Position numbers and translations under genes: made by a program. From an uncultured Eubacteriales bacterium (lineage in GTDB: Bacteria > Bacillota > Clostridia > Oscillospirales > CAG-382): a stretch of DNA of 64,000 nt. Position 1 is the first letter of the stretch; each line of letters starts with the position of its first letter. This document shows, in pieces, positions 32,502-40,544 of the stretch. The notes under the pieces were generated by a model. The model saw only the letters and a list, made by a program, of their open reading frames with translations, did not search any database and was not told where the DNA came from. The stretch spans positions 3,214 to 67,213 of the forward strand of contig CAKSOW010000012.1 in NCBI GenBank assembly GCA_934479825.1, given 5' to 3'.

Positions 32502-33455
32502 ATGGCAAAAATCAAAATGCAACCTTTAGACGCTGAAACAGTAACATTGGAAGAATGCTTTGCCGACTATATGGCAAAATGCAGAGCTAGAAACCTATCC
32601 GACAAAACACTTGAAATCTACGAGGTTAGATTCTCAGTATTTCAAAAGTACCTTAACGGCAAGGAACTGAAACCGTCTGAGATTGACCAAGACGTTATTG
32701 ACGGCTTTATCCTCTACCTACAAAAGAGAGGGTGCAACGACATAACTGTTCAGTCCTACATAAGGGATATAAGAGCATTTTTCTACTACCTTATGAATAA
32801 CGGCTTTACCCCCGAATACAAAATCAAACTGCCTAAGGCTGATAAGAAAATCAAGGAAACCTATACTGATGAAGAACTGAAAAAGCTGTTGAAAAAGCCT
32901 AACCTTAAACGCTGTGAGTTCAACGAGTACAAAACGTGGGTATTCTCCAATTATTTACTTGCTACTGGCAACCGTATATCCACCGTCCTAAATCTTCAAA
33001 TTAGGGACTTGGATTTTGACAACAACGTTATTCAGCTTAACAAAATGAAGAACCGCAAGGCTCAAATAGTCCCTATGGCTTCATCGTTAGCGGTAATACT
33101 GAAAGAATACCTTACCTACCGTAAGGGAGAGCTTGACGATTATGTTTTCTGTAATTCCTACGGAGGACAAGGGGAAATCCGTTCCTATCAGGAAATGTTG
33201 GCTAAGTATAACAAGGCTAGAGGGGTAAGCAAAACCTCAGCTCACCTTTACCGTCATACTTTCGCTAAACGTTGGATTCTCAACGGTGGGGACATCTTTA
33301 GACTGCAAAAACTGCTCGGTCATAGTGATTTAACTGTGGTAAAAGAGTACGTTAATATGTTCAGTAGTGATTTGTCCAAGGATTATAGTGATTATAACCC
33401 TCTCGACACCTTAGGAACTGTAAGAAATCAAGCAAAAGTAGGCTTTAATAACTGA
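32502..33455 (+). CDS. Tyrosine recombinase / integrase of element B
   Basis: A 317-aa phage-type integrase. The N-terminal SAM-like core-binding domain is residues about 18-105 (DYMAKCRARNLSDKTLEIYE). The catalytic domain shows Arg in LLATGNRISTVLNL, HLYRHTFAKR (HxxR) and LLGHSDLTVVKEYVNMF with His and the nucleophilic Tyr. It should cut within the 7-bp TTCAGGT core inside the tRNA-Leu anticodon loop. RBS AAAGGAAG precedes the ATG. Its gene is 132 bp from the right end of element A. Confidence 0.95.
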   Translation: MAKIKMQPLDAETVTLEECFADYMAKCRARNLSDKTLEIYEVRFSVFQKYLNGKELKPSEIDQDVIDGFILYLQKRGCNDITVQSYIRDIRAFFYYLMNNGFTPEYKIKLPKADKKIKETYTDEELKKLLKKPNLKRCEFNEYKTWVFSNYLLATGNRISTVLNLQIRDLDFDNNVIQLNKMKNRKAQIVPMASSLAVILKEYLTYRKGELDDYVFCNSYGGQGEIRSYQEMLAKYNKARGVSKTSAHLYRHTFAKRWILNGGDIFRLQKLLGHSDLTVVKEYVNMFSSDLSKDYSDYNPLDTLGTVRNQAKVGFNN

Positions 33456-33468
33456 GGGAGGTTTAGCT

Positions 33469-33810
33469 GTGAAAGAGTATAAAAACAAGGATTCTCCCGA
33501 TATAGGCTACACCGTAGCCGTATATATTGCTATGAGTGGAGAGCAAGCAATAAGAAAAGGCTGTCGGCAATGCCTGTCCCCTCAGTTTCCCGATAGCAAA
33601 CGTGTTTATGCTCTGCTGAAAGATATAGACGGTAAGCTGTGTATTTCTAAGCATATTGGGTGGACTACGGTTATATGCCTGGAAAAGCGGAATTTTGACA
33701 CCGTTTTGCGTTTTCTCTATCCGTCAGGTATTCCTGAGGGGTGGAACTATAAAGCACTCCTAAGGCTGATAAACGGTAGGCTGGTATGGATAATGGGCTT
33801 TGATAACTGA
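33469..33810 (+). CDS. Hypothetical 113-aa protein after the integrase
   Basis: Starts at GTG behind GGGAGG, 13 bp after the integrase stop, so likely co-transcribed. A soluble basic protein (YTVAVYIAMSGEQAIRKGCRQ; HIGWTTVICLEKRNFDTVLRF) with no family I recognise. Several beta-alpha alternations suggest a small alpha/beta fold. As an integrase-linked gene it could be a directionality factor, but nothing in the sequence proves it. Confidence 0.65.
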   Translation: MKEYKNKDSPDIGYTVAVYIAMSGEQAIRKGCRQCLSPQFPDSKRVYALLKDIDGKLCISKHIGWTTVICLEKRNFDTVLRFLYPSGIPEGWNYKALLRLINGRLVWIMGFDN

Positions 33811-34323
33811 GTATCAGCCTATAAGGTATTACGGCGATACGGCGATACGGCGATAAAATCTTGAAAGTAATAGATTTTTTACTGCTAGGAATAATCTAAT
33901 ACATATACGTTGACTCCGCTACGCTCCGTCAACTGTATATGTATTAAAAGGTTGAGGGGACTTCGCTTACGCTCGTCCCCAAAATATAAGTATTTTACTA
34001 TAACGGATATACGGAGATACTTTTTGAAATTTAATCAATTTTTATAGGGAAAGAGTATAACGGTTGGGGTGATTTTTCGGCAACGTCCGAAAAATTATCC
34101 CTAGTATTAGACTCTTGAAAGAAAGGTAATAAGATATGATTTTCTTAATAATTCTCTATAAAAAATGTGGGAGCATTTTGCTAGGCTTTGCCTATGCAAA
34201 ATACTCCCTAGTTGCTATGGCGTAAGCCATAGTCAACATACTCCTTTGAGCGTATGAGATTATTTGTTTATAGAAAAATTATGTTTTGTGAAAAGTTACC
34301 GCCGTACCGCCGTTGTATATATT
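33811..34323. other. Hairpin-rich non-coding region
   Basis: No gene seen. It holds three tandem 8-bp units TACGGCGA (33830-33855), and four stem-loops near 33899-33945 (arms with GTTGAC/GTCAAC), 33955-33980 (GGGGAC/GTCCCC), 34170-34208 (13-bp stem, GGGAGCATTTTGC) and 34211-34237 (GTTGCTATGGC). Several loops share a CTTACGCTC-like sequence. A related pair ACCGCCGT lies at the far end near 34302. Could be terminators, an origin or protein-binding palindromes. Confidence 0.65.
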
Positions 34324-35013
34324 TTAAGGCTGATTATACGGATTGTCGATTTCTTCAAGGTCTATCAAGTATCTTGACAGCTTAACCAAATCTCGACCGT
34401 CAATACTGCCATCACCGTTTACGTCTGCCCCTTGGTTGATTTCCGTTTCCAAATCCACCAAATAACGAGCAAGCATAACAACGTCAGACCCAGTGATAAG
34501 TAAATCACCGTCGGAATCCCCTCGGATGCTGAGAAAGGTAGTGACAGAACCCTGTCGCACCTCCACTTCTACAAGTTCACCGTTTTCGTCGCAAATGTTC
34601 TTTGCTTCATAGTCTACGGTAACAGCGTGTTTGCCGATAGGTGCATCTTCACGTACCCTAAGCGAAATAGTGAAAAGAATCTCACTAATGCTTGTTGTAT
34701 AATTCTCGGTATTATACCATATAAATTTAGGGTTTTCGGTATCCTCGTTGTAAAGGAAAGTACCGCTTTCTATATTGCAGTTTACACCGACAATTTCAAA
34801 AATGGAATGGTCAAAAGACGGAGAGAAAACCAAACAAGCATAGCTTTGAGGCTCGTTGACATATACTTCAAGGTCAACCATATCACCGACTTTGCATTCT
34901 TTCTCCGTAACAATTAACGTTGGGGGTGCCGCTGACGCTGATATACCCATAGAGAGCATACACGTTGTTACAAGGCATACCGCCATAATAAGGGATAAGA
35001 TTTTTTTCTTCAT
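34324..35013 (-). CDS. Secreted cohesin-like/dockerin protein
   Basis: A 229-aa exported protein. Signal peptide about 1-28 (LSLIMAVCLVTTCMLSM, cut after ASA), then a cohesin-like beta-sandwich (LIVTEKECKVGDMVDLEVYV, KHAVTVDYEAKN), and a C-terminal type I dockerin with two calcium-binding repeats: GDSDGDLLITGSDVVMLARY and ADVNGDGSIDGRDLVKLSRY. Having both halves of the cellulosome docking pair in one small protein makes it an adaptor-like molecule. It stops 3 bp after the repressor-gene stop region on the same strand, so the two are probably co-transcribed. Unusual cargo for an integrative element. Confidence 0.87.
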   Translation of the reverse strand: MKKKILSLIMAVCLVTTCMLSMGISASAAPPTLIVTEKECKVGDMVDLEVYVNEPQSYACLVFSPSFDHSIFEIVGVNCNIESGTFLYNEDTENPKFIWYNTENYTTSISEILFTISLRVREDAPIGKHAVTVDYEAKNICDENGELVEVEVRQGSVTTFLSIRGDSDGDLLITGSDVVMLARYLVDLETEINQGADVNGDGSIDGRDLVKLSRYLIDLEEIDNPYNQP

Positions 35014-35016
35014 AGT

Positions 35017-35328
35017 TTATGTAATTCCTTTCAGTTCTTTTTTGCTATCCATAAACAAATTTATCATCTCATATACGGCGGCAGCTTCTCGGTCTGTTAG
35101 TCCTGATATATCAACATACCTTTTCCCCTCAATACAAAGCAGATAATCGGTAGTTACCCCATATAGGAGAGCTAACCTAATTAAAATGTCATAGGACGGT
35201 TGACGTATATCAGTTTCATAAGCACTTATAACGGCTCTTGTAACCCCTACGTGCTGAGCCACTTGTGCTTGTGTAAGATTCTTACTTGTGCGAAGTTCCT
35301 TAAGGCGTACAGATAGACAAATAACCAT
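35017..35328 (-). CDS. XRE/Cro-family repressor
   Basis: A 103-aa regulator with an N-terminal lambda-repressor-type helix-turn-helix (LKELRTSKNLTQAQVAQHVG, SAYETDIRQPSYDILIRLA) and a short C-terminal extension (SGLTDREAAAVYEMINLF). Start set at 35328, where GAGGTG is 6 bp upstream; GTG 35337 and ATG 35334 overlap the RBS. It is divergent from the lipoprotein gene, and AGCGTTTCT repeats in the gap are likely its operators. Confidence 0.9.
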   Translation of the reverse strand: MVICLSVRLKELRTSKNLTQAQVAQHVGVTRAVISAYETDIRQPSYDILIRLALLYGVTTDYLLCIEGKRYVDISGLTDREAAAVYEMINLFMDSKKELKGIT

Positions 35329-35359
35329 AAACATCACCTCTATAATATGATAACAAAAT

Positions 35360-35483
35360 CAGCGTTTCTCATTGAAACATAGAGGTTTTTTATAGTTGCT
35401 TTTGGAATATTTCAAAAAAGCGTTTCTAAACCAGTACAAAAATGTTGCTGATAGTTGCTTTCTTCACAATTTTATGATATAAT
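35360..35483. promoter_or_regulatory. Operator-promoter region between repressor and lipoprotein genes
   Basis: TTGCTT (35455), 17 bp, TATAAT (35478-35483) points right toward the lipoprotein gene. AGCGTTTCT occurs near 35362 and 35420, and its complement TAGAAACGCTTTTTA near 36946 before the ATPase gene. ATAGTTGCTTT occurs near 35392 and 35451. Shared sites suggest one repressor controls both rightward units. Confidence 0.65.
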
Positions 35484-35548
35484 TTAATATGAGTAATTGG
35501 CTAAATTCGGCGGTAACGATTAGCTGATCCTCACTAGGAGGTATTTTT

Positions 35549-36403
35549 ATGACTACAAATCACCCTATCTCAACAAAAATACTTAGTTTGTTCACTATAA
35601 TTATACTATTGTTTGGACTTGTTAGCTGTAATTCGGGTAGCAATTCTACCGATAACGCTACAAAAAACAAGGATTATGCAAAAGACACTTTTAACTCATA
35701 TTATTCAGTAAAGGACTCCGACTTGGTAATTAACAAAGATACTGAAAAATGGGGAGATCTAAAATGCGGAGAATGTACCTATTATGAATTTGATTCATAC
35801 TCTGCGAATAGCACTGAGAAAAACTTGTTTCACAATGTAATGATTATTCGTACTTCCGATAAAGCTATGTCTTGGTTTTTATATGATGATAATGACTTTT
35901 CTACATATATGCTGAAAAATAACCTTGATATAGATTCGCATTCGGAAAAGCACAATAATTTAGACGTATCAGGCGGTGAAAATGATACGGATTCTACAGC
36001 AGATAATAACGATAACACATCACAAGAAACTGATACAGCGAATAATAATGCTGATAGCACCGAAAACGTTGACTTCAATGTAAATGTTGACGAGAGAATT
36101 TTAGTAAGCGGTACAATAATGAGTACTGGAAACCTTACCATTGATATTGGGAAATACTGCTTACAGCTTGAAGAACCTATCACTATACAACTGAATGACC
36201 CTTATTTTGCGGATTCCTCAAAGATTTATGAATGCTCTATATTGTATTTCTATGACGATACGGAGCTGATAGACTCCAGCGAAAAGTCCTATTACTTAAC
36301 TGATGATGATATTGGTAAAAAGTGTAGTATTTTTGCGAGGGTTGAAGATTATAGGGACGGAGGGGATTTATATTTCCTCTACCCCGAAATATGGTTTGAT
36401 TGA
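35549..36403 (+). CDS. Lipoprotein with Asn/Asp-rich linker
   Basis: A 284-aa lipoprotein. Signal peptide with lipobox LVSC (Cys27), an N-terminal domain of about 110 residues (DSDLVINKDTEKWGDLKCGE), then a low-complexity spacer rich in D, N, T and S at about 140-175 (ADNNDNTSQETDTANNNADS), and a C-terminal domain (ERILVSGTIMSTGNLTIDIG) that looks like a small beta barrel. I do not recognise either domain. Strong AGGAGG RBS. Surface-exposed by prediction; could be an exclusion or adhesion protein of the element. Confidence 0.8.
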   Translation: MTTNHPISTKILSLFTIIILLFGLVSCNSGSNSTDNATKNKDYAKDTFNSYYSVKDSDLVINKDTEKWGDLKCGECTYYEFDSYSANSTEKNLFHNVMIIRTSDKAMSWFLYDDNDFSTYMLKNNLDIDSHSEKHNNLDVSGGENDTDSTADNNDNTSQETDTANNNADSTENVDFNVNVDERILVSGTIMSTGNLTIDIGKYCLQLEEPITIQLNDPYFADSSKIYECSILYFYDDTELIDSSEKSYYLTDDDIGKKCSIFARVEDYRDGGDLYFLYPEIWFD

Positions 36404-36556
36404 TATTACACCCTCTCCGCTGTCCCTTTTGTCCTCAGCGTTGTTTTTAAGGCTTACCCCACCTTACGGTGTGAAAAAGTTAAAACGTGCGGAAAACACC
36501 TTAAAATTGCTTTAAGGCTGATATGAAAGTTTAAACACAAAAAAGGAGTTGTCGAT

Positions 36557-36850
36557 ATGGGAGTTTTTACAGATAAAGTTGTTAATGGTGACTATAAGAA
36601 CGGTGATATTAAGGTCAAAAGTTTCGGGAATAAAGTTTTTTTAGTCAAATCGGGTTTTTTAAAGGATGTAAAAATTGAGATAAATAAAAATACAGTAAAA
36701 TCTATTGAGGTTGTTGATAGAACACAAGGTCTTTTGGATTATGTTGGAACGCAGACCGTTCAAGCTATAATAAATTTCAAAGACGGAAAAAGAAGTATGA
36801 TAGAGGTTTCAGGTGTTACCTATCAGGCTATAAATAGAGCTATGTTTTAA
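36557..36850 (+). CDS. Hypothetical 97-aa protein
   Basis: A small beta-rich, basic protein (GVFTDKVVNGDYKNGDIKVK; VKIEINKNTVKSIEVVDRTQ) behind AAAAGGAG, ending before a terminator. The strand pattern and final helix resemble the small PH-like domain seen in many short bacterial proteins, but the match is structural guesswork. Alone between the lipoprotein and ATPase genes. Confidence 0.7.
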   Translation: MGVFTDKVVNGDYKNGDIKVKSFGNKVFLVKSGFLKDVKIEINKNTVKSIEVVDRTQGLLDYVGTQTVQAIINFKDGKRSMIEVSGVTYQAINRAMF

Positions 36851-36875
36851 ATTAAGACCGCTACATAAAAGCAAT

Positions 36876-36915
36876 ACCGTTACTGATTGTAAAAATCGGT
36901 AGCGGTTATTTTATT
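36876..36915 (+). terminator. Terminator after the 97-aa gene
   Basis: 13-bp stem (ACCGTTACTGATT with a G-U paired complement), then TATTTTATT, 26 bp after the stop. Confidence 0.75.
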
Positions 36916-37005
36916 GTTGCAAAAAACATCTTAATAGCAACCAATAGAAACGCTTTTTATGGTATTCTTTTAGAAAGCATTATAGCTTTGAAAGGAGATA
37001 ATAAA

Positions 37006-37911
37006 ATGGCTAACAACAATAAGAAAAAGGGTGCTTACCGTATAACAAATTTTGACGATTCTATTGTCTATAAGCTCAGTAAAGAAAAAACTGTAACTAT
37101 AAGCAAAAACGCTTGGGACGTGAGCGAAAACCACTTGAATTTGTTTGCTGAAAGACCTATGGAATTACCTCAGGTTGAGCCTATAAAAAGTGATAACGGC
37201 TTGGATAGACTAGACAAATACCTAAATATATCGGAGGACGAAAAGCTACTGCTAAAGGTGTATTTGGTTTGTTGTTTCAATCCGTCTATATATCTTCCTA
37301 CTATATGTATAAAGGGAGAGCCAGGAAGCGGAAAAACGGTATTAGCCAGTATGCTTAAAGACCTTATAGACCTCTCAGTAGATAAATTACATTCAGTAAA
37401 CGGTTTTACTCCTAGTGATTTGATAGTGCTTTTGAGCAATAGCTATTTTGAAATATTTGATAACGTTTACAAGTTGTCCCCCAAAAGAAAAGAAATGTTT
37501 TTGTTGGCTATAACAAGAGCTTTTTCTAACCGTGAAAAATATAGCAATAATGAATCTATGCGTTATGATACTAGGCTTTGTTTTACTGGTAATCCCCAGT
37601 TCCTCGAATATGTGGATATATCCGCAAGAACACTATCATTCACAATGAAACCGTTAAACGAAAACCGTGTAGAAAATAGCAAGTTGTGTAATGATTTTAA
37701 TGCTGATTTGCCCTATATTCTAGGCGGTATATTTGACCTATTGGCTACGGCTCTTGATATTCAGCAGTATGTTAACCTTAAAAATCCTATTCGCCTAGCT
37801 GATTTTCATAAATTCGGTTATGCGGTAGCTGAGGCTATGGGAGGGTACGGAGATAACTTTACCGATATACTGAAAAATCATATAGAAACACATATAAAAG
37901 GCTTGATTTAA
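37006..37911 (+). CDS. Element ATPase, short paralogue
   Basis: A 301-aa P-loop ATPase with Walker A KGEPGSGKT, a probable Walker B near YFEIFDNV, and an arginine-finger-like SARTLSFTMK. It shares ELPQVEPI, YLVCCFNPSI, LPYILGGIFDLL and NPIRLADFHKFGYAVAEAMG with the 521-aa ATPase downstream, but lacks that protein's N- and C-terminal domains. Such ATPases serve as replicative helicases in integrative islands and phage satellites. Start set at the ATG behind AAAGGAG. An AGAAACGCTTTT operator-like site precedes it. Confidence 0.85.
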   Translation: MANNNKKKGAYRITNFDDSIVYKLSKEKTVTISKNAWDVSENHLNLFAERPMELPQVEPIKSDNGLDRLDKYLNISEDEKLLLKVYLVCCFNPSIYLPTICIKGEPGSGKTVLASMLKDLIDLSVDKLHSVNGFTPSDLIVLLSNSYFEIFDNVYKLSPKRKEMFLLAITRAFSNREKYSNNESMRYDTRLCFTGNPQFLEYVDISARTLSFTMKPLNENRVENSKLCNDFNADLPYILGGIFDLLATALDIQQYVNLKNPIRLADFHKFGYAVAEAMGGYGDNFTDILKNHIETHIKGLI

Positions 37912-37964
37912 GGCTGAATGCAGGAAACAGCAAAAAATCTACCTATTGCACAATGAAAGCTAAA

Positions 37965-38000
37965 TGGCACTACCGATTATTTAGTCGATAGTGCCAATTT
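37965..38000 (+). terminator. Terminator between the ATPase genes
   Basis: 12-bp stem (TGGCACTACCGA with near-complement) and a following TTTTATT tract, so the two ATPase genes are probably separately transcribed. Confidence 0.7.
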
Positions 38001-38183
38001 TATTGACTTTTAAGCTCTTTTTCGTTGCGGATTTGTTTCTTACAGTTGCAAAAATTGAGGTTTTTTCAAGATTTTCTTGTAAAAATGCCTTATGGGTTTT
38101 CAGCTTTACCCTTTATTTATATTGCAGACGTTCAAGAGGGACTTGTACGGCTGACATTATAATTATTTTAGGAGGTACTCAAA

Positions 38184-39749
38184 ATGAGTGCAAAAAAGAA
38201 AACCGCCACTAAGGGCAAGAAAGCCAATCAAGAAGATATCTTAATTGATATGATGAAAGGTTATCCGCTGTTAAGGACGGATACGGATATCTTTGCGAAA
38301 ATCACACGAAACGGAAAGACGTGTAATGTATCCTTAAATAGTGCTGAATTTATATTCTACGTAAAAAGCGAATTTAAGGAACTTACAGGCTCATTTCCTA
38401 TCAGTACAACTATGAGAGATTGTATTGACTATATCAAAAATCTTGCCTACAACAAGGAAATAACGGAAGCAAGGTATCGCATTTCACCCTACGCTGATAA
38501 TTCAATTATTTACGACTTATCTAATGGAAAATGCGTAAAAATCGACAAAGACGGTTGGAAAATTGAAGAAAACAACTACCCGATGTTTATTCAAAGCAAA
38601 GACCAGTTGCCACAAGTAACACCGATTCGTAGCGAGAGAGGGTGGGAACGTCTATATAAGTACCTCAATGTATCAGCGGAAGAAAAGCTGTTGCTTACGG
38701 TATATATAGCAACTTGTTTTAACCCCAGTATTGTATATCCGTCTATATCTGTAAATGGTACAAACGGCTCTGGTAAAAGCACCTTATCAAGAATTGTTAA
38801 AAAAATCATTGACCCCTCTATTAGTGATTTGGAATCTTTTCCAGATTCACTTAACAATTTACGAGTAAGGTTAAACGCTTGTTATTACACCGCTTTTGAT
38901 AATATTTCTAAGTTAACAGATAAGCAAAGTGATTTTTTATGTCAGGTTGTAACTGGAACAAGCAGTACGGAAAGGCAATACTACACAAACAAAGATATTG
39001 ATTGTACTCATTTAAAGAGCAGTATGTGTCTTAACGGTATTTCAAATTTTATCTTTCGTACTGACTTTGCGGAACGTGTTTTATTCTTTTCAACAAAACT
39101 TATTAGAGATAGAAATAGATTGGAAGAAAGCAAAATATGGGATTCATTCAATGAGGATTTGCCGTATATACTAGGCGGTATCTTTGATTTGCTTTCCTCA
39201 GCTCTCAAAATTGCACCCAATATAAAAATTGAAAACCCTATAAGATTAGCTGATTTTCATAGATTCGGCTATGCCGTAGCTGAAGCTATGGGAAATAGGG
39301 GTAAGGAATTTGACGAGGTGTTGAAGTCTAACAAGGATAGACAAATGGAGATAACTTGCGAAAACGCTATGTTAATTCGTTTGCTTATAGACTTCCTTAA
39401 GGAAAATGACGGCGAATGGTGTAGTACTATGACATTTTTATATAAGGCATTAAGGGATTTTATGAACGAAAATGATAGTGATGTTTATCCTAGAGAGGCA
39501 TACCCTAAGGCTTCCAACCATTTTAGTTCTGAATTAAAAAAATATGAATCCGCATTATCCAGTAAGGGAGTAACCATATTTATTAAAAAGAACTCGGACG
39601 GCAATAGTGAAATAAGTATTACTACCGATTGGGTAATAAGAAAGTCTATCAAAATAGGACGTGAGCCGATTGTCTTTGATGTAGATGAAAAACGCAAGAT
39701 TCTTGCCCAGCTTATCGACGAGTCCACCGCTGATGATGTGGATAATTAA
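38184..39749 (+). CDS. Element replication-type ATPase (D5/DUF927-like)
   Basis: A 521-aa protein. About 130 N-terminal residues form a separate domain (KAITRNGK-like region, FIFYVKSEFKELTGSFPIST), the centre is a P-loop ATPase with NGTNGSGKST and ERVLFFSTKL, and the C-terminal about 130 residues have a winged-helix look (FYPREAYPKA-like segment near 436 and EISITTDWVIRKS). Architecture suggests a primase-helicase or helicase-loader for autonomous replication of the excised element. RBS is AGGAGG. No separate initiator gene is seen in element B. Confidence 0.8.
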   Translation: MSAKKKTATKGKKANQEDILIDMMKGYPLLRTDTDIFAKITRNGKTCNVSLNSAEFIFYVKSEFKELTGSFPISTTMRDCIDYIKNLAYNKEITEARYRISPYADNSIIYDLSNGKCVKIDKDGWKIEENNYPMFIQSKDQLPQVTPIRSERGWERLYKYLNVSAEEKLLLTVYIATCFNPSIVYPSISVNGTNGSGKSTLSRIVKKIIDPSISDLESFPDSLNNLRVRLNACYYTAFDNISKLTDKQSDFLCQVVTGTSSTERQYYTNKDIDCTHLKSSMCLNGISNFIFRTDFAERVLFFSTKLIRDRNRLEESKIWDSFNEDLPYILGGIFDLLSSALKIAPNIKIENPIRLADFHRFGYAVAEAMGNRGKEFDEVLKSNKDRQMEITCENAMLIRLLIDFLKENDGEWCSTMTFLYKALRDFMNENDSDVYPREAYPKASNHFSSELKKYESALSSKGVTIFIKKNSDGNSEISITTDWVIRKSIKIGREPIVFDVDEKRKILAQLIDESTADDVDN

Positions 39750-39795
39750 ATTTTAAAATTAACCCCTTTAACCATTAAAAGTGTTTAAGTAACAC

Positions 39796-39856
39796 AAGGC
39801 TACCATTAAATACGGCTTAAAATGACTTAAAAACCGTTAAAAATGGTAGCCTTTAT
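39796..39856 (+). terminator. Terminator after the large ATPase gene
   Basis: AAGGCTACCATT and its exact complement AATGGTAGCCTT enclose an AT-rich loop, followed by TTATTTG. Confidence 0.7.
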
Positions 39857-39977
39857 TTGTGGGCTGAGTATTAAATTTGATATCCGATAAAAAATTTTTA
39901 CTCACCTTTTGTTGTTTCTTACAGCGTTTTGGTGTATGGTCTTAAACTTCTTAAAAAAACTTTTGGGGAACCACTTT

Positions 39978-40102
39978 ACTTTTCGTAAGACTTTAGATAT
40001 AATTACTATGAAATGAGGCAAAACGTTCTTGATGAAATGCGAATAAGACTTTCCTCAGGAATCGTGAAGTCTTACGAGTGAAAAAGCGTAATAGTCTTAC
40101 GC
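39978..40102. promoter_or_regulatory. Candidate integrase arm sites near the right end
   Basis: AGTCTTACG occurs near 40069 and 40094, its complement CGTAAGACT near 39978, and AATAAGACTT near 40040, within 190 bp of the attachment core. Short repeats of this kind next to an att core are typical arm-type binding sites for tyrosine integrases. Confidence 0.5.
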
Positions 40103-40161
40103 AGGGTTACATTATAGGTACAAAATTTTTCGGATAAGTGGTAGGATAGAACACTCGTAAA

Positions 40162-40271
40162 ATTCAGGTTTTTACACCATTTTTGACGAGTTCCCGATAT
40201 GCCGAAATATCCCGAAAAGACTGGCATTCTCAGCAGAAAAGCGGTGTGCGGTTGGCACGTAAGATTCAGGT
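40162..40271 (+). repeat. Right 110-bp direct repeat of the island
   Basis: Identical to 14599-14708. Its left core is flanked by perfect 6-bp inverted arms (GTAAAA-TTCAGGT-TTTTAC), which looks like an attP core; its right core joins the host anticodon stem TCTAG. See the left copy. Confidence 0.92.
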
Positions 40272-40319
40272 TCTAGTGATAGCAATGTCGTGGAGGTTCA
40301 AGTCCTCTTACCTGCACCA
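40265..40319 (+). tRNA. tRNA-Leu(CAG) 3' half
   Basis: Begins with the loop TTCAGGT and stem TCTAG, then the long variable arm, T-arm (GGAGG TTCAAGT CCTCT), acceptor TACCTGC and ACCA. It complements the 5' half at 14568-14606 base for base in acceptor and anticodon stems. Cut off from its promoter. Confidence 0.92.
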
Positions 40320-40325
40320 AACAGT

Positions 40326-40369
40326 ACAAATCCGAACCCTAAACCAATCGGTTTAGGGTTCGGATTTGT
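40326..40369 (+). terminator. Terminator of the host tRNA-Leu gene
   Basis: A 20-bp perfect stem (ACAAATCCGAACCCTAAACC with its complement) and 4-nt loop just after the tRNA 3' end; it marks the resumption of host sequence. Confidence 0.85.
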
Positions 40370-40402
40370 CATTTTCATAGACTATCCGAACTTTTATTCA
40401 AA

Positions 40403-40492
40403 ATGCAAAAATTAAATTCGGAGGTTACTTATTATGAAATCCCTAACAAGGTCGAGTGGACACAAGCGGCAATGCTTGCTAAGGTAATGTAG
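40403..40492 (+). pseudogene. Possible gene fragment of 29 codons
   Basis: ATG-initiated frame MQKLNSEVTYYEIPNKVEWT, then QAAMLAKVM and a stop, just outside the island. It has protein-like composition but no usable RBS and no recognisable family. Most likely a remnant of a gene lost in earlier rearrangement next to the integration hotspot. Confidence 0.35.
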
Positions 40493-40544
40493 CAGCATCA
40501 CCCGAATTTGGATAGCCAAATTCAGCGCTTGCTGAGACAGATTT

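Larger units (their letters stand above)
14599..40271. mobile_element. Outer integrative element B in tRNA-Leu(CAG), with nested element A
   Basis: About 25.7 kb bounded by identical 110-bp repeats and splitting a tRNA-Leu gene at its anticodon loop. The part belonging to B is 14599-14888 plus about 32351-40271 (roughly 8.2 kb): an intact tRNA-Leu, a tyrosine integrase, small proteins, a cohesin-dockerin protein, an XRE repressor, a lipoprotein and two related ATPases. Codon use and base composition are visibly more AT-rich than the flanks. No conjugation or phage structural genes are seen in B, so it resembles an integrative island or satellite that relies on others for transfer. Confidence 0.88.

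Noticed and set aside
14976..40160. Complete conjugative element or prophage
   Set aside because: There are relaxase and recombinase genes but no type IV secretion, coupling protein, capsid, terminase or tail genes.
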